The translations under genes and the position numbers were made by a program. A DNA stretch of 64,000 nt. Origin: Leuctra nigra. Its lineage: Eukaryota > Arthropoda > Insecta > Plecoptera > Leuctridae. A model generated the notes under the pieces. That model saw only the letters and a list, made by a program, of their open reading frames with translations. It ran no database searches and was not told the DNA's origin. The stretch's first letter is position 1. Every line of letters begins with the position of its first letter. The stretch is from assembly GCA_934045905.1 (NCBI GenBank), contig OW203766.1, forward strand, positions 13,206,745 through 13,270,744, given 5' to 3'. Below, piece by piece: positions 1 through 12,540 of the stretch.

Positions 1-1167
1 ACATTTTCCCACCTAAATATCACAGGAGTTCAAAGCAACAGTGAAATCTTGTCATTACGGTTAAAAACTTGAAAATGGTGAGTGTAAATTGTTGTTTTAA
101 TGGCTTTACCGTGGATAGCGGTTGGTAACTTTCTAACCCCGACACCACAACAAATATACGGTAGATTTTAATTTTATGTTCAGGGAAAAGCAACTACACT
201 CCACTATTTAACTACAACATAACCGTTCCACCTTCTCACGCAAAGGCATCATACACGTAATTTTCTGTTATAAATACCTGGTTATTCATTAAAAATATGT
301 TAATTTAAAATCATTTAATAACGAATCCTTTCCGTTCTTAATACTTTTCTCAGTAGCTCATGTCTCATGCATTATTCGAACAGTTTTTCTACTTTGGCTT
401 TGATGTAGCTTATTATTTTTTTTTTGACGGCATTTGAATATCTAATCGCTGTCGACCGACATGTATAATAGCGAACAAAACAAGCAGTACAAATGTCTCG
501 TGTATAAATAACAGATTAGCGTGTTGCAGAAGTAACTTGTCGATCTTCTATGCATGGAGATTGAAATTTCCATTTTTAAATGCTAAATTACCCGTATTGT
601 ATGTTGCAGTTAGTACTATAAAGATATCAATAACTTTGACTTTTTTAAAGAAACTTTCATATCGTACTTTAAAATGGTGGTATATTTTGAGTTGCATGAG
701 ACAAAGGATGATTTTTCACGAAATAATTTTTAATTTTCTTCGTTTTCGTTATTTTTTTTGCATTCTTAAATTGTAATATGGCTAATGTTAGCAAAAATAA
801 CTCTACAATGCAGAAAATCCTTATCAAAATAAAATCTATACATCGTTCTGACAGTTTAATGAATTTGTTTTATGAAATGTGAGAATTCCCATTATCACCT
901 CCGAAAACACCCTAAAGCTCCCTGCATTCCGGTAAATCCCCCTTCATCTGGCAACACTGTAACACGTCATACGCCACTCACTATCCAGTGTGACGGAAAC
1001 GCATTCTGAACACCGCCCATAAATCTCACAATGAAGTCAGTAATTATTATTTCATCCGTGAAGGGCCGCGAAAATGTTACGTTCCTCCCCCATTGGTAAC
1101 AGCGAACGACGCGGGTACGTCGGTCCATTGCCCGGGAGACACAGAAGCAAAGCAGAAATTAGTAATT

Positions 1168-1168
<1 letters not shown>
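1..1168. other. AT-rich non-coding stretch
   Basis: No exon, RNA gene or repeat family could be recognised here. The open frames present are short, AT-rich and without familiar motifs. Confidence 0.5.

Positions 1169-1203
<35 letters not shown>
1169..1203. repeat. (CA)n microsatellite
   Basis: About 17 uninterrupted CA dinucleotide units are visible directly. On the opposite strand they read as a run of Val-Cys codons, which is an artefact of the repeat. Confidence 0.95.
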
Positions 1204-1208
<5 letters not shown>

Positions 1209-1414
1209 ATACACATGCGGATTAAATTATTGATGACGTATGCTCCGGGTTGAATAAATTGCAATTTAACTTGGTTATTTACCAACCGTGTTTGACCTTT
1301 GACGTCACTACCCAGGTCTTGGTGTCCGGGGTTCGTTCTCGAAGTTCTAGTACTTGATTCCATCTTCAGACATAAATCCTTGTTGTATTAAACTAGGCAG
1401 CTATTCTCCCCAAA

Positions 1415-1603
1415 GTGGAGCCCAGTTCAGCCATTACTTGTTTGTCTGGTCGTACACGCAAGCCTGGCCGTGCACGCACTGTACGCTCGGGTGCGACGAA
1501 AATGGCGCGCAAAACTTTGGCCAGGTCAAACGAAATATACGGATGCACTCGACAAATGATAAATCGGTATTTGAAAGAAATGGATTGGCTGAAAAAAATT
1601 TGA
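1415..1603 (+). pseudogene. Fossil Tc1/mariner-like transposase, DNA-binding segment
   Basis: The plus-strand reading contains GRTRKPGRARTVRSGATK and, 20 residues later, RQMINRYLKEMDWL before a stop. The pattern (Gly-Arg-x-Arg-Thr-Val-Arg linker, then a helix ending in an Ile-x-x-Tyr/Ile-Leu-Lys-Glu segment) resembles the link between the two helix-turn-helix motifs of Tc1/mariner transposases. No catalytic DDE/D domain follows, so at most a dead N-terminal remnant survives. The sequence just downstream (1605-1735) is related to a MITE family elsewhere in this window, which supports a transposon origin. The similarity is short and was judged by eye; a chance match is possible. Confidence 0.35.
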
Positions 1604-1604
1604 C

Positions 1605-1735
1605 AGCATCGTCCGATATGTTAACTCGTCATCTGGTGGGCTATGATTTCATTGATAATAACAAGGATTGATTGTCAAGGAACCTGACCAGCAGCCAATC
1701 CGTTTCGTTCATATACTGTTTATGATTTGTTGGGA
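1605..1735 (+). mobile_element. Degenerate copy of the TACACT-ended MITE family
   Basis: The block around CATTGATAATAACAAGG and the following GACCAGCAG segment match the interiors of the copies at 39429-39642 and (reversed) 46752-46978. The terminal repeats are not recognisable here, so this copy is partial or decayed. Confidence 0.55.
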
Positions 1736-4700
1736 GTTGCATCGCGGGAATTTACAGTTTACCTGTACAATTTCAGTAATTGTAATTATATAATTCATTC
1801 ATTTGAAGGGTACGGGGAAAGAACGCTCGGATGAAACTGAGATAAACGAAGTTTTATGTTGAAACTTGTATCCATCTTCCATACAAATCGAAATTTCAAT
1901 GGCGTTTTTCAAGACTTTGTGGTAATATTTTCTAAAAACCGAGGGTATATTCTAAAAGCTCATAAAATCACTGTAAGACTTACACCTAAAGCTATTTTTT
2001 CAATAAATGGACTCATAGCGTTCTTTCCCTGTATTCTTCATTTGTTTCTAATCAGGTTTCTAAAAGGTGCTGTTAAGTTAGCTCAGTGTGTACACATGCT
2101 CATAATTAAATTCTCTTTAAATCGCACAGAATTTTTTTACCTAAATGTAACCATCATTTCTCATACAATCATGAGGGCCCCGCCCTGGCCAAAGTACACA
2201 GTCAAAACTTCGGCAGAGAATATTATTATTAAAACCACACCAGAATAATGTAGAGAAGGACATTTGCACATGTACAAAAAAAGATAAATGTAAAATATGA
2301 TCTAACTGTTTTGTAATATATTCAAATTAACATGAAAGGGCCAGAGAGAGAATTTACAATTATACAACAAAAAATACAACTCACTCTTTAATCGTACGGA
2401 CGTTTTGATAAAGGTGCTATCGCTAATGATCTCTTCAAAGAGCTTCAACACAATGGGATGAATGTGTTCCCCTCATTTCATATACAACGTACACACGCTC
2501 GAACAACATTAAATTACCAGAGATGAAATTACACTGTTTTACAACCAGAATACATCATTGGGATTCATACATTCAATTTATTTTATTGAATTTGCGATAT
2601 AGAAGAAATGCAACATAACGGTGTTTTATGTAGTACCTATGTTGACTTTATAAAGAATAGCATCATTGCTTGGGTGGATAAATCCTTGGAGCGTAAACGC
2701 TAGATACGAAGGTTTTTATTTTCGATTTTCCACATAAAGAAAATATGTGTATGAATATAAATCCTGAAGAGAACTGCTCCGTTGTTAGCTGTATAAATCA
2801 TGCCGTTTCCAGTTTATAGTGCATAAAACAATACATCAACACACCCGACCAATGAGAAATAATATATCCAGGGGGTATTTATTTTTCATAAAATATTTTG
2901 ATAATACAATCCTACAAGAAAGTAAAACTACATAAATTAATGTTCCATCCAATCAACTTCCATTTATGTAAAATAATGTGCATACATTATGGAAAATATT
3001 CAATCAACTCTCATAAATATTAGTTGATTGAAAATGTTCAGTAAATTTTATACAATGCTGAAAGTTTAAAAACAAACAAAGAGTGAAACACAAAAATAAT
3101 ATTTGGTTGTGTGAACAAAATTACATTACATCTCTTTGTAAGTACATTAGGTCCATTCGCTTGTGACCACTTTTCGGTACTTCAATTCCACGAAACTGGT
3201 AAGTAGCTAAAAACTGAATTGAATTACTTTATCATTTGGGTGGCAAACGGTGGTAAAATGGGGAGAAAACGAACAGCATCTTTGATAAAATGATAAAGTG
3301 ATCATACGACACTTCATCGATTTGCCCTCCGAAAGTATCCGTCGCCATATAAGATTGTAACCATTCCGTTGAGGATGAAATTATGTTGAAGCGACAAAGT
3401 TCTAGATAATTAATTACTCTTTGTTAATTGTTGATTACTTTGTGAACACTTGTTTCTCCTAGAAGTTTTGAGGTGTTATATTTTACATGAAACTTGCATA
3501 TTTCGCAGAATTTCAATATTAGTGAAATTCTGATAATTCTGATGAACTTTTGCAAAGTTCAACTTTTTTTGAAAGTAATGAACAATGCACAATGAGTTAT
3601 CAATTTAAAAAAAAACGTTTTAAAATTTCCTTTAACGCTGGGGCCACAATTAGACGATGATCCATCCCCTTAGGGCCGGTATTACAAAACTTAATCTGAG
3701 CCGGATTAACTAAATATTGGACTAAATTGTCGGCACAGCCAATCAGATACCTCAAAATGACTGAAACAGTTGAATTTAATCCAATAGATAGTTAATCCAC
3801 CACAATTTAACTCTGGTAGGCTTAAGGAAATACTCTTAGCTCAAGCAACAGAAATCGACGCCGGTTTGGTTTTGAGCTTGTTTGCACTTGAACAAAATCG
3901 AAACATAATTGAGTTAAATTTCGCTCACTCCTTAGGAACTGCATCAACTGGTGTCTACTTGTTGGGTGCGTGAGCGTCCTCTCACGCACCCGGGTGATAT
4001 AAATGCACGCACTTGATTACACATTTTACACCCAACTTCTCAACTAATAATTTTATGCGCAAACTTCGCAACACTCGAGATAAAGATTTTAATTATCACT
4101 GTAAACTCATGAAAACAATAGAGCGAGGAAAGCTGAGAACAATACAATTAGGATTTCAAAATGGAGCGTGAAAGCTTAGTCACAAGGCAATGACCTTGAA
4201 AATAGTCAATAAAGTACGTTGCTGAAAGTTATTCCAGTTCCTGATTGGCTGGTTTAGTGTTATTCCTTGCATGAAAGGGTTTAGAACCAGTGTAGTGGGA
4301 AGATAAGTTTAGCTCTAGACGGTGCTTTTACAACTCCGGGGGGAATTCTATAGAATAAATAAAGAAACGAAGATGAAATGAAACTTCAGTAAATATTTCA
4401 ATATTGAATGTATTTCTATTGCGTCAATAGTAAGCACATACAATTCAACTTGTGCTTTAAAGTTTACTGAATTCAATTCAGGAAACTTTAAAGCAAAAGT
4501 TTTTTCTTACTCTTTGTAAATTCCAGTTTGTCGTTCTATGCTTTATTTAGCTATCTTTTTATACTTGTAATATAATAATACTTTAATTTTGAACTGAAAA
4601 ATGTACAGTGTACATCATTTTCAATTACTTGGATGCAGTCGTCAAAAAGTTTTGTACTACAGCATGTCAAAAAGAACAAAATTAAACTTCAAGTTACATC

Positions 4701-5667
4701 ATAGTCCAGAACTATAAAGACTCACTCTGTTAAATTAACATCACTCCGTCCTATGTTACCAATTCCAGACGTCAAATGCCAACATTTAATTTAGTTACCT
4801 TCGCATTCAAAGTTTGCATAACAAACTTTTGTCTCATATTAAGAATAATACTTGTTAATCATTAATAGCTCTCAAGTATATAATGTACGTCATTATTCTT
4901 TCAGCACTCGCTAATTACGCCTGCAGTGCCCGCGGGTGTTTGGATAGGGTCTGTTTCCCGTTGAATCCTGAGAGAGGAGAAACCGAGAGCGCGAGGAAAC
5001 CGCGAGAACCGCAGAGTTCACGACTTTGCTCTTCCAGCAGCTGAAGAAACACACACAACTAATGCATGTTTTCCGAAATCTACGTATTCATAAGCGGCGT
5101 TGTTCGATAACGAAAACGTGTTTTTTGGGGTCGAAATAGAAAACGTCGGAAACAAGATAGATTTTTTTTCCTGCATGTTCAGGAAATATGAAAAAGAAAG
5201 AACGAGGAGAAAGGAAATACAATTGTGGATTTGAATTAAAAATGAGGGGATTCAGTAGACTGGTTGTACTTATCAACCACTTAAATATGAAATTACCAAA
5301 ATTACATTCCTATTACAATCATGCCTACCAGTAATAGCACACCGAACCAATTATATTGCAACTATGGGAGAGAACATTACACTATGACTTTTAGGACATA
5401 GTGCGCTAGTTGGTAGAACCATTCACGAAACTTTCCAAATTACATTGGAGTTTAAATATTCCAAATCAAATAATGTTGAACTGCAATCGCGTAAAAATCT
5501 TGACCGAGTTGAATCTTGCGAGCATTGTATACATTTAGGTTAATGGTTTTATCATTAAGATTAATGTTCTACAAAACTTTAATCTGGCAATCAAGTTGCG
5601 CACATGAGGCCCATAGAAATAATCCGGACTTTCTTCACATTTCATAGTTCGGAAAAAAACTATAGCT
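1736..5667. other. Gene-free AT-rich stretch
   Basis: I see no exon with convincing codon use and no RNA gene. Around 3675 a GGCCGG-TATTACAAAACTTAATC motif resembles a MITE end; a weakly related inverted sequence lies near 4300-4340, so one decayed element of about 650 bp may lie between them. The segment 4915-5050 is more GC-rich than its surroundings but has no clear ORF. Confidence 0.4.
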
Positions 5668-5945
5668 TTTTTATCTGAGGCTTAACGTCGCACTGTTCTG
5701 CAGCTAAGCTAATGGCGACGGATGAATGATTATGATGATGATTGGGAGATGATGGTGAAGAGTAGATAAGGATGGAAGTTGGGAAGGAGGCGGTCGTGGC
5801 CTATTGTAAGGTACCTTCCCAGCATTTTACCTGTCGACTGAGGGAATTCCTCGAAAAAACCCCAGTCAGGAAGGACGGCCGCGGGAATCGAACCCGGGCC
5901 TCCGGAATACAAGTTCAGAGCGTTACCACTCCGCCAACCTGTTCC
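5668..5945 (-). mobile_element. tRNA-derived SINE
   Basis: Read on the minus strand, the element starts with a tRNA-like head. An A box (TGGCGGAGTGGTAACGC) lies near 5935, and a B box (GGGTTCGATTCCC) near 5890. A tRNA-unrelated body follows and ends near TTAAGCCTCAGATAAA. RNA polymerase III promoter boxes in this order and spacing are the hallmark of a tRNA-derived SINE. A second copy of the body, in the opposite orientation, lies at 6800-6985. Confidence 0.7.
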
Positions 5946-6789
5946 GTAACTATAGCGAAGCCCGATACTTTTAGCCGGACGTACAAGTTTTCAACTCATA
6001 TCTTTCAAACGGAAAGAAGATTTTTTTGCATGCTATTGTATTTATTTACAAGTCAGAAAACTAAATTCCCTTTCGAATTACAGAAATATCTTAAGATTCT
6101 AAAATTGCAAGCCGAAACGTCCGTTCTGAACAAAAACTTTTACCGTACTACAACTATTTTTAATACGAAATGTTCTGAAAGTTAATGTTTGATTGTAATT
6201 CATCAGATACAAGGAACTCTCCGGTTGGTCCAGATTAATCATACATTTAATGTGGTCCTTCACTTCTTCGTAGCCTATAAGTTGGTTTTAATAAGTTATC
6301 TTTTCCAGAACCAATGTCTCTGGAAGTCGCATGGTTGGAAAGTTCAGTAAATTTACAACATTTCCTACAACTTTCTCATTCTCCTTAACGTGAAGGATTT
6401 AAAACCCCATTGAATCTTATTGTGACCTTTGAATTCACATTCGGACTTGAAACTTGGTCGGAGGCAGAACTTCCGGAATAACTTCTTAATCTATAATAAA
6501 AAAGAAAGTTGAACGGTTTTATTAGTTCAAAAAGGGCACGTTTAAACCATAAAGTTACCCGGGAAAAACGGTCGAATCTCTCTCTATTGACTTAACTGGC
6601 TATAGTAAATTGTGAAGTTAAAGCCAAAGTAATTTTGTCATAACTTCTCATACATCTAGTTATTAAAAATATGAGAATTGATGGCTGTTCAAAATAGTAT
6701 CTAGTTTTGAGGGAATTCCTGTTTAAAACGTCAAATATTATACTTCAGACCTTTTAGTCGATTCACAGAAAACAAAATTAGGCTAATGT
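5946..6789. other. Non-coding stretch between two SINE copies
   Basis: Nothing recognisable was found. The open frame that runs out of the SINE to about 6185 shares its sequence with the repeat and is not a gene. Confidence 0.45.
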
Positions 6790-6799
6790 ATGAACTTTC

Positions 6800-6985
6800 G
6801 GAATTTGCTCTCCGATATTCCGAGATCGATTCCCTCACGATCTTTCCTGTCTGAGGCTATATCGCGGTTCCGTGGAAAGGTCCTCAACTAATAGGCCACG
6901 ACCACATCCTTCCCACATTCCATCCAACATATTCTTCATCATCATCTTCCAATCATTATCTGCCATTCGCCTGGTAACACAACAC
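6800..6985 (+). mobile_element. Truncated SINE, same family as 5668-5945
   Basis: The body is shared with the first copy, including TAGGCCACGACC, CTTCCCA, the C/T-rich CATCATC tract and CAATCATTAT. The tRNA-like head is mostly missing: only a B-box-like AGATCGATTCCC remains. Confidence 0.6.
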
Positions 6986-7032
6986 AATATTAGGTCAGTT
7001 CGTCTGGTCTCCACATTTCACCAAAACGGTAA

Positions 7033-7332
7033 AATAGCATAAAACTGAAATAAAAATATGAACTGCTTTATCATTTGTCTGGCAAACTGGGTGAAACGTT
7101 GAGACTAACGAACATACCTCAAATCTGACTTTAAAACTCCATTTGCATGAAAATAAAATAACATTTATACACGATCTCAACATCTTTCACATTACTTATT
7201 TTACATTCTGATGCGGGCTGATTCAATTAAGAATCAACTCCCGTTTCACCGCTTTATTATATTACGTAAAACCGGCTGCTCTACTCATTTATAAAAAAAC
7301 AAACTTATTTACAGCAAAATCCCATAAAAAAC
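7033..7332. repeat. Direct repeat, left copy (about 300 bp)
   Basis: From AAAACTGAAATA to AACTGAGTGGC this sequence is nearly identical to 8268-8555 in the same orientation. The two copies bracket the Helitron-like element at 7357-8268. The first part (TTTATCATTTG.CTGGCAAAC) also resembles sequence near 3230. Confidence 0.8.
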
Positions 7333-7356
7333 TGAGTGGCACGGTAAAGTAGTATA

Positions 7357-8268
7357 CTAGGAAAACGCTCTGTGTAACGCGTTGATGAGCGAGCACGGAC
7401 ACGCGCAACACCTCGAACCGAAATTATGTCTATCGAAAATATCATTAAAAGCCAATAATTCGTGAAATTCGTCAGACTTGTAGGTATAAAAATCTCCAAA
7501 TAATCCTGAAGTATTAGTCCCAACTACCATCCAAAGGTTTAAGTTGATCGATTGAACCTTTATGGTTAAAATGTTCCTTGTTAATATTCAAAAATCATAG
7601 GATATATTTAAAAAATATATACATGGGACCACTCATATGATAAAAGTGTGTGTACTTACACAATATTAGACCAATCTGTTGAACGGTAATATCAGTTTCA
7701 TACGTTTGAAAGTTTTTGCTCTAACTACCTTGGAACTATGAAGAGTCGAAGTAGCCGTGATCAACATTTTTGAGTAATTTTACAGCCAACACGCAAAATG
7801 TCCGTAAAATGTCAATAACTTTTGGATTTAAACACAGATAAGTCTGAAAATTGTCAAAAATACAGATAATGTTGATACCAGTTACCACGCGAAGTTTTAA
7901 GTTGATCGCTCAATCGGTTCTAGTTTAAATTTCAAAAATCATATGAAAGATTTTTTTAAATTTTAACCAATGGGAGGATTTGGCTGAAACTTTGTATGAT
8001 TGGGTAAAATGTTAGTGGTAATGACTTGTCAAAATTTCAAATTAATAAAACATACCAATCGAAAGATAATTTTTTTAAATTTGAACCAATCACATGAGCC
8101 CATTCAAAAACGATCCCAGGGACCGCATAGATTACGTTAGCATATGTGCAAAGTTTCAGATCGATTGAATGTGCGGTTTAACCTGGGCTTTGCGAACAAA
8201 AAAAAACAAAAAAACACACAGAGAAAGTGCCATAAGAGTACCGTGGTGACGCTCGCTACGCTCGCTCA
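7357..8268 (-). mobile_element. Helitron/Helentron-like element, copy A
   Basis: On the minus strand the element begins TTGAGCGAGCGTAGCGAGCG. A poly-T/G tract follows close to this end. The element finishes with GCTCGCTCATCAACGCG, a short stem (CGCTC/GAGCG) and TTTTCCTAG before a host T. It shares nearly all of its length with copy E (57256-58156). It has no coding capacity and is therefore non-autonomous. The CTAG end after a subterminal hairpin, the subterminal inverted GAGCGAGC/GCTCGCTC pair and the internal simple repeat fit Helentron-associated (HINE/DINE-like) elements. That class assignment is inference. Confidence 0.65.
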
Positions 8269-8555
8269 AAAACTGAAATACAAATATGAATTGCTTTATC
8301 ATTTGTCTGGCAAACTGGGTGAAACGTTGAGACTAACGAACATACCTCAAATCCGACTTTAAAACTCCATTAGCATGGAAATAAAATAACATTTAGACAC
8401 GATCTCAACATTTTTCACATTATTTTACATTCTGATGCGTGCTGATTCAATTAAGAATCAACTCTCGTTTCACCGCTTTATTATATTACGTAAAACCGGC
8501 TACTCTACTCATTTTTTAAAAAAATACTTATTTACAGCAAAATCCCATAGCAAAC
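8268..8555. repeat. Direct repeat, right copy
   Basis: This is the second copy of 7033-7332, differing at scattered bases. It starts exactly at the end of the Helitron-like copy A. Confidence 0.8.
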
Positions 8556-8659
8556 TGAGTGGCTCATGAAAAACATAAATCTCCACCAATGAAGTCCCAA
8601 AGCTGTTCGCCTCTGTTCTTCCATCTTCTTACTTATTCTATTACATTCCGAATTAGTGT

Positions 8660-8830
8660 TCGGTTACGAGGCACTTGCCTTTCCTCGCCGCGAGTCAGTA
8701 CCAGTAAACACGGCCGCCTGTAAACACTTGCACCACCTGCGTATCCGATCCGACGCTCGAGTATAAACAAGCGTCGGCGTATAGCGAGCGCTATTGATCG
8801 CTCCGTCGCTGCTCCGCTCGCTCATGACTG
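8660..8830. promoter_or_regulatory. GC-rich island with forkhead-like sites
   Basis: This stretch is clearly richer in CpG than its AT-rich surroundings. It carries two identical GTAAACAC motifs (8704 and 8720), a third TAAACA at about 8763, an E-box-like CACCTG, and a small inverted repeat CGACGC/GCGTCG. It could be an enhancer or the promoter of an unseen transcript. No ORF supports a coding exon. Confidence 0.25.
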
Positions 8831-11329
8831 GGAAATGGAGCGGCGATGCTTCATTGCACTTAATTAGAGGGCTAGTACTTTGTGAGACTATTTTTACTCG
8901 ATTCGCAGTCGGCTGGAACAGTACTCATTTTTTATAAATGTATACGGTGTTTTCATTCGGCTGTGAAAATATTGTGTTTTCATCGAGTGAATTGGGGATC
9001 AATCTATAGTAACACCTTGATAGGTAGTAGAGTTCGCTTCGAGTTTCTTTTGAAGACTCATGAGTTTACTTTAAAGACTAACTCGCTCTTTCTATATATA
9101 CTTATAGTTCATAGGTTCGGTTGGAGCTGAAAGGATTAATTTCCCCCACCGTGAACTTCTACGGAACAAATTAAGCTCTGTTTTTAACGAACTACCTGCC
9201 TTCGAACTTAAGCCGACTTTGGAATCAGAGTGAAACAAATGAACTGTGGTACTCATCATATTGAATTAAGTTACTATCTGGTATTATGCTAATTAATTTC
9301 ATGAATTTCTACTGGTAATGGTTACCATTTGGAATTTTCAGTTTGTTTTAGGAACGTTTGCACAGATCGTTAAAGAGGAGCCTGGGTACAGCCATGGTGC
9401 TATAGAATTATATTTGATAATGGAACCATACCACATACAACTTGCATAACACCATTTCCCCTTACAGTATGTTACTATTTATATGTTTGATTGAAGTACA
9501 CTTTTCCCTGTCAGATCAGCTCATCTTTGAAGAGCAGCCGTTGTCTTATACTGTTCATTCACCGTTTACTCGAAGTATTTATTTCTTATTTGAACGGTAT
9601 AACCTTATATTTTCGAATGTCAGCCGTACTCCAAAACATTTAATCTAATATTTAAAATATTTTGTCATTCCTTTAGTGGTTTTAAGAGCATTATTCAAAT
9701 ATTCAGAGACAATTTCATGTGTATCTCATAAGGTAAAAATTGAACTTCAATTAAAAAAATACCTAATATATTTGTATGGTAAGGGACAATTATTTTATGC
9801 TAGTTGCAAGCTTCCATTAAACATTGACTGATGAATTCCAACTAATTCTAATTCTATGGCGAAACCCTATTCGAGAAAATAAGGAACACGACTGCACTCT
9901 GGTGGATTCTGTGGTACTAGTTCAAGGGGCGGATCAGGGCGGATGTCAGGGGCACATTTGAATACAAATCTGCTTTAGTTGTTTGTTATAGGTAAAGAAG
10001 GAAACTTGTAACTAAATTTCAATTTCAATTGTTTCTTCTTTTTCACTACACTTGGAACTGTCAAAATAAAAAAGTACATTATAATGTTTCCAATAGCAAT
10101 CTTGCCAGAAGTGGCTCCACACGTATCACTTCTTTGCGCGAATAGAACCCCCTTAAAGGCCGAGGCATCTTTGCAGTTCGTGTGACGTCACGTTCAAAGA
10201 CGATCATTCAATGCAACCTAAATAAAGAATCAAGAAGGCCGGCAAACTCCATCTACGACATCGTGATAAATACTGGCCATTTGTTAGGCGCTCACGTACT
10301 TGTGACGTCACACCACTTCTCTTTACTCGACAATAGAAGCGCGAATAAACCGTCTATTCGTAAATTACTTTCACTTACACAAGCTACGCGAAACTGTCAG
10401 CCTAATAGAAGGTTTATTTATCATCCTATAATGCGAAGATGCTTGGTTGCTTCTATTTGTTGAATTACCGCAAACAATAGCTACATGAAAAGAGCTTCTA
10501 TGCATGGCCGTGACTAATTATATTTCCATTCGAAATGTCGCAAAATATTCTATGAGAAACGCAACATTTCAAAATTAGATTGACTTAGATTTATTAGCTT
10601 GTCATACAATGAAGTGATTCCATCAAATTGAAACGTCCACGGGAGGTTCATTGAGCAAACAACAGACGAAGTCGGCGAAAAAGCACGAATTTATTCTGAA
10701 TTTGTTTTGCCATCTCTTGTTAAAACTGACGTTGCGTGACTTCGAAACAGATTCCCTGTTCAGAATATTGCATGGGAGGTCTAGAGGGATGGTCAATACA
10801 CAAGAACAATACCACAGTCATGTCAATTTTCAATATGCTTAAAATTTATTTTTTAATGAAGTATATTTTCGATTGATATATCTGCTTACAAGCTCATATA
10901 TGGGATAAGACAATAGTTACTGATTAGTATGTATAATCGTGTAATGTAATACACTATGCAATATAACACAAACATTACATCGACTACGTGACAGATATCA
11001 CTGATCCTTGACAATTAAGAATGTTCATGTCCATGCATCCAGAGTTCATACATTTACCTATAAATATATTCATAATAACCCAACGAGATACATGAACGGA
11101 CCAAAATACGTTGGTCTAAATATATCTGTGAGGGGGAATGCTAGCTAAGAAAATGTTCAGGGCATCTTTAATCATGTCACCCGCTTAACACTTAGAAAAT
11201 AGCATTGCTCTTAGGTTTCAAAATTCTCTTGACTTCTATCATTCCGGTGAAACGGTTCCAAGAAAGATGCCATCAAATATTTAAAAATAGTAACTTGAAT
11301 CCTGCCCCCGTGCTCGTGGGGGGGTTTTG
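8831..11329. other. Gene-free stretch
   Basis: No convincing exon was seen. Two palindromic TGACGTCA-type motifs occur near 10187 and 10305. A short segment at 10095-10125 (ATCTTGCCAGAAGTGGCTCC) recurs inverted near 63910-63945, so it belongs to an undefined repeat. Confidence 0.4.
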
Positions 11330-11790
11330 AGCTAGAGCAGAGCGCTCAAGCGAATGAAGACGGCGTCACCCCGGATCAACAAGAGAGAGGGAGAAAACCG
11401 AGAGAAAGCGTCGGAGAGAAATGTCCGGACATCGGGACATCTCTCGAACATCTACTGCACATGCGCAGACAAAATCAGACATTAAAACTCCCTGAATTAA
11501 TGTGTGGTTATAGTAAGACATATGCGACATCAAACAGTTAGACTAAAATGACGCTTGTTTTAGCTTTTTCCCCCGTTGTTCTCGAGAGAGAGTTGGGGAG
11601 CTCGTCTTCGTTACCCGATCTCTGGCATGTCCCTCGCGGTCCGGAGTTCGAACCACGGCGGGGTCCGTCTCTGTGACGTCTGACGACGACGTCGATCTAG
11701 CCACATCGCGCGGCCTGCAGTTTACAGTCGGAGAAAGCAGGAGGCGCGACGACTCGTTCCAGTAAGCGCTGGTTGAAAGAACATGCCAGG
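11330..11790. other. GC-rich island, no gene recognised
   Basis: Purine-rich (GAGAGAG) and CpG-rich sequence stands out against the AT-rich flanks. The 84-codon minus-strand frame across it has no recognisable motif. A promoter or untranslated exon is possible but not shown. Confidence 0.25.
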
Positions 11791-12181
11791 ATAACACACA
11801 CGCACGGGGACTTTGGTGTCAAAAAGTTCAAAATCAACTTTTATTTTCGCCATTTCCTTCTTATTTTTGTGTCTCATGAGAGTCAACATAATCGATCTTT
11901 TCCACGAAAATTTATGACTCTGTTTTTACGAAACCATTTTTTTAAATCTTGGCACCTGCTTCAATGACGTATTATTTATATTCGGAGATCAATCTTATAA
12001 ACCAAGCCTAATTTCAAAGGCTTCTTAGAATTGTATAAATCTCTTCGTTCACCTCTGCTTTGTTATAAACAACTCACTCACAACCTTCTCCGTCAACTTC
12101 TACATCAAGACAACTGCTTCGACTCTCTCATCACGTAATTAATTAGTATTGGTTACGCATCTTTAACACGGCTTGACAATG

Positions 12182-12540
12182 GTGGTGCCGTGATACCTCT
12201 ACAATACACGTAACGAGCGGTGTAAATGATTATAGTGTAGCGAATGCGTGCGCCGATTGTGTAATGTGCAAAGTGCATACGCGTGTGTGAATGCAGTTGA
12301 TACGTGGTGCATTGTTATGCAGGCTGTTGGTGTGATTATATGACGCTTATGGTGACAGGTGGAGGTGCCATATCAACATTGTAATGGGATTAGTGGTGGT
12401 GCCGTACATAAGTGCACTTAAAGCGTGCATGTGATGATGATATTGTAATATGCATGATGTGGTGGTGCCGTAAAATGCACTTAAAGCGTGCATGTGATGA
12501 TGATATTGTGATTTGCATTGTGTGGTGGTGCCGTTATTTT
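12182..12540. repeat. Degenerate minisatellite with a 63-bp tandem duplication
   Basis: The motif GGTGGTGCCGT recurs at about 12182, 12392, 12462 and 12525, and in variant form at 12362, 12966 and 12995. Within it, the unit that starts TGCACTTAAAGCGTGCATG is repeated in tandem at 12413 and 12476 with a period of 63 bp. Confidence 0.75.
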
